From the NCBI GenBank assembly GCA_030610325.1, contig JAUWRZ010000130.1, positions 1-6,330 of the forward strand: DNA of 6,330 nucleotides. The letters run 5' to 3'. The stretch's first letter is position 1. Each line of letters starts with the position of its first letter. Below, piece by piece: positions 5,520-6,330 of this stretch. The notes beneath the pieces were generated by a model, which made no database searches, was not told the origin of the DNA, and saw only the letters and a program-made list of their open reading frames with translations. The position numbers and the translations under genes were made by a program. Origin of the DNA: Sulfurimonadaceae bacterium (GTDB lineage Bacteria > Campylobacterota > Campylobacteria > Campylobacterales > Sulfurimonadaceae).

Positions 5520-6197
5520 ATGAAGAGCATATTCCTGAGTACAGTACTTATAAGCACACTGCTTTTTACCAGTGGATGCGAGGAGATCGATGAGGACACC
5601 CTGCCCGATGATGTCTATACCAGTGTCGTCTATGTAGCAGATAATATTATTGAAGATGGGGAGATCGTCAATATCGATATGAGTGTCGATGGCGACAAAG
5701 AGCATATCATAGCTAACGAACGTCCGCTTACCTTTACCCAGACAGGTTCCGAGAAAGAGATAGAGCTCTTCTATGAGAAGTCTGATGTAGAGGAGACTCT
5801 TGGCAGTGAGACTTTAGATAATTCGGGTAGCTATATCTACGCTACGACTGAATGTAGTTTTAATAGAGAGTACCTGCTCGACACGGTAGAAGACCGAAGT
5901 ACTATCCGTTTCATGAACCTCACAGGCGATGATGTCCTCGCATCTGAACTGACTGTAAAAAAAGACAACCTCTTTATAGGCTCACTTCCCGATGCTCAGA
6001 AGTGTAGCGTGACGACGATGCCTTATCTGCTAAGTAAGAACGGGACATGGACCGTGACGTATGCAGATGTAGAGATAGGGAGAGTACATATCACAGATGA
6101 CGCAGCTATCGCTATCATCATCTATGACACGACTGAGAAGATAGCCAAACTTATCAAAGTCCAGAACTATGATGACTTGATACCTGCATGTGAATAA
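5520..6197 (+). CDS. Lipoprotein of unknown family, 225 aa
   Basis: Third gene of the cytochrome cluster, 15 bp after it. The start is ATG 5520, with AAAGGAG 9 nt upstream; the in-frame TTG at 5514 lies too close to the ribosome site. The N-terminus MKSIFLSTVLISTLLFTSGC is a lipoprotein signal with Cys20 in the lipobox TSGC, followed by an acidic stretch EEIDEDTLPDD. The rest looks mostly beta-strand, for example YTSVVYVADNI (33-43), SYIYATTECSF, TIRFMNLTGDD (128-138), GTWTVTYADVEIG and AIAIIIYD (196-203). Cys112, Cys162 and Cys224 (second-last residue) remain in the mature chain. The segment RFMNLTGDDVLASELTV has a loose likeness to DUF4397-type repeats (vRfiNaspda...), but I would not assign that. 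No heme-binding or metal motif is present. The context suggests a membrane-tethered accessory to the cytochrome, or a sensor of envelope redox state, which is inference only. Confidence 0.87.
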   Translation: MKSIFLSTVLISTLLFTSGCEEIDEDTLPDDVYTSVVYVADNIIEDGEIVNIDMSVDGDKEHIIANERPLTFTQTGSEKEIELFYEKSDVEETLGSETLDNSGSYIYATTECSFNREYLLDTVEDRSTIRFMNLTGDDVLASELTVKKDNLFIGSLPDAQKCSVTTMPYLLSKNGTWTVTYADVEIGRVHITDDAAIAIIIYDTTEKIAKLIKVQNYDDLIPACE

Positions 6198-6233
6198 AAG
6201 AAGCTAGTTAAAGATAAGAGGAGAGAAGATATA

Positions 6234-6330
6234 TCATGGGATAGAGATCAGAAGATATGAAGGATCCTGATCTCCAAATGCCTTGAATCTAAGGAAGACA
6301 GTCAACAGTATAATCAAAAAGATCGTCACA
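6234..6330 (-). CDS. Possible C-terminal end of a membrane protein (partial)
   Basis: Reading the minus strand from the right edge gives 31 residues without a stop: VTIFLIILLTVFLRFKAFGD, then QDPSYLLISIP and a TGA at 6236-6234. The first 13 residues would form a membrane helix, followed by a basic residue and a short tail. It converges on the lipoprotein gene. The piece is too short to name, and such a run can happen by chance in T-rich sequence, so this is a tentative call. No family is suggested. Confidence 0.33.
   Translation of the reverse strand, partial: VTIFLIILLTVFLRFKAFGDQDPSYLLISIP
6244..6274. repeat. Inverted repeat after the cytochrome cluster
   Basis: GAGATCAG (6244-6251) and CTGATCTC (6267-6274) are exact complements, with a 15-nt spacer that contains GGATCC. 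It starts about 47 bases after the lipoprotein stop codon. No T-run follows on the plus strand, so an intrinsic terminator is doubtful, although a Rho-type or processing site remains possible. If the partial minus-strand gene is real, this repeat lies inside its coding sequence and may be incidental. Confidence 0.35.

Overview
The window looks like a stretch of a chemolithotrophic Campylobacterota (Epsilonproteobacteria) genome, probably close to Sulfurovum or Sulfurimonas. This is inferred from the moderate base composition, the TATAAT-type -10 boxes without clear -35 boxes, the AAGGAG ribosome sites, and the gene content (multiheme cytochrome c, Sel1-repeat protein, small lipoproteins, Na/Pi-type transporter). 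No rRNA, tRNA, CRISPR array or transposase is visible. No stretch above about 215 bases lacks a gene.

Layout. (1) Bases 1-1016, minus strand: 5' part of a Na+/phosphate cotransporter family gene, cut by the window edge. Just upstream lie a 19-bp perfect palindrome and a 20-bp-spaced direct repeat that contains its likely -10 box. (2) Bases 1128-1661, minus strand: a soluble protein of 177 aa with a possible DUF5610-like layout. Its leader region carries a 52-bp element with perfect 14-bp inverted ends. (3) Bases 1875-2798, plus strand: an outer-membrane beta-barrel protein. It converges on (4), a 120-aa lipoprotein at 2841-3203 on the minus strand, with a terminator hairpin between them. (5) Bases 3336-3536, plus strand: a 66-aa two-helix membrane protein that starts at TTG and has its own promoter and terminator. 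(6) Bases 3675-6197, plus strand: a tight three-gene cluster encoding a secreted Sel1-repeat protein, a periplasmic pentaheme cytochrome c and a lipoprotein of unknown family. (7) Bases 6234-6330, minus strand: possibly the C-terminal end of a membrane protein running in from the right edge.

How the genes fit together. Nearly all products are destined for the cell envelope (inner membrane, periplasm, lipoprotein or outer membrane). The only clear functional unit is the Sel1-cytochrome-lipoprotein cluster. Its short gaps (9 and 15 bp), and a ribosome site that overlaps the previous stop codon, suggest co-transcription. A periplasmic electron-transfer module with a scaffold or assembly partner and a membrane-anchored accessory protein is a reasonable inference, but its substrate cannot be read from the sequence. 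The remaining genes appear to be independent units, each with its own promoter-like sequence or terminator.
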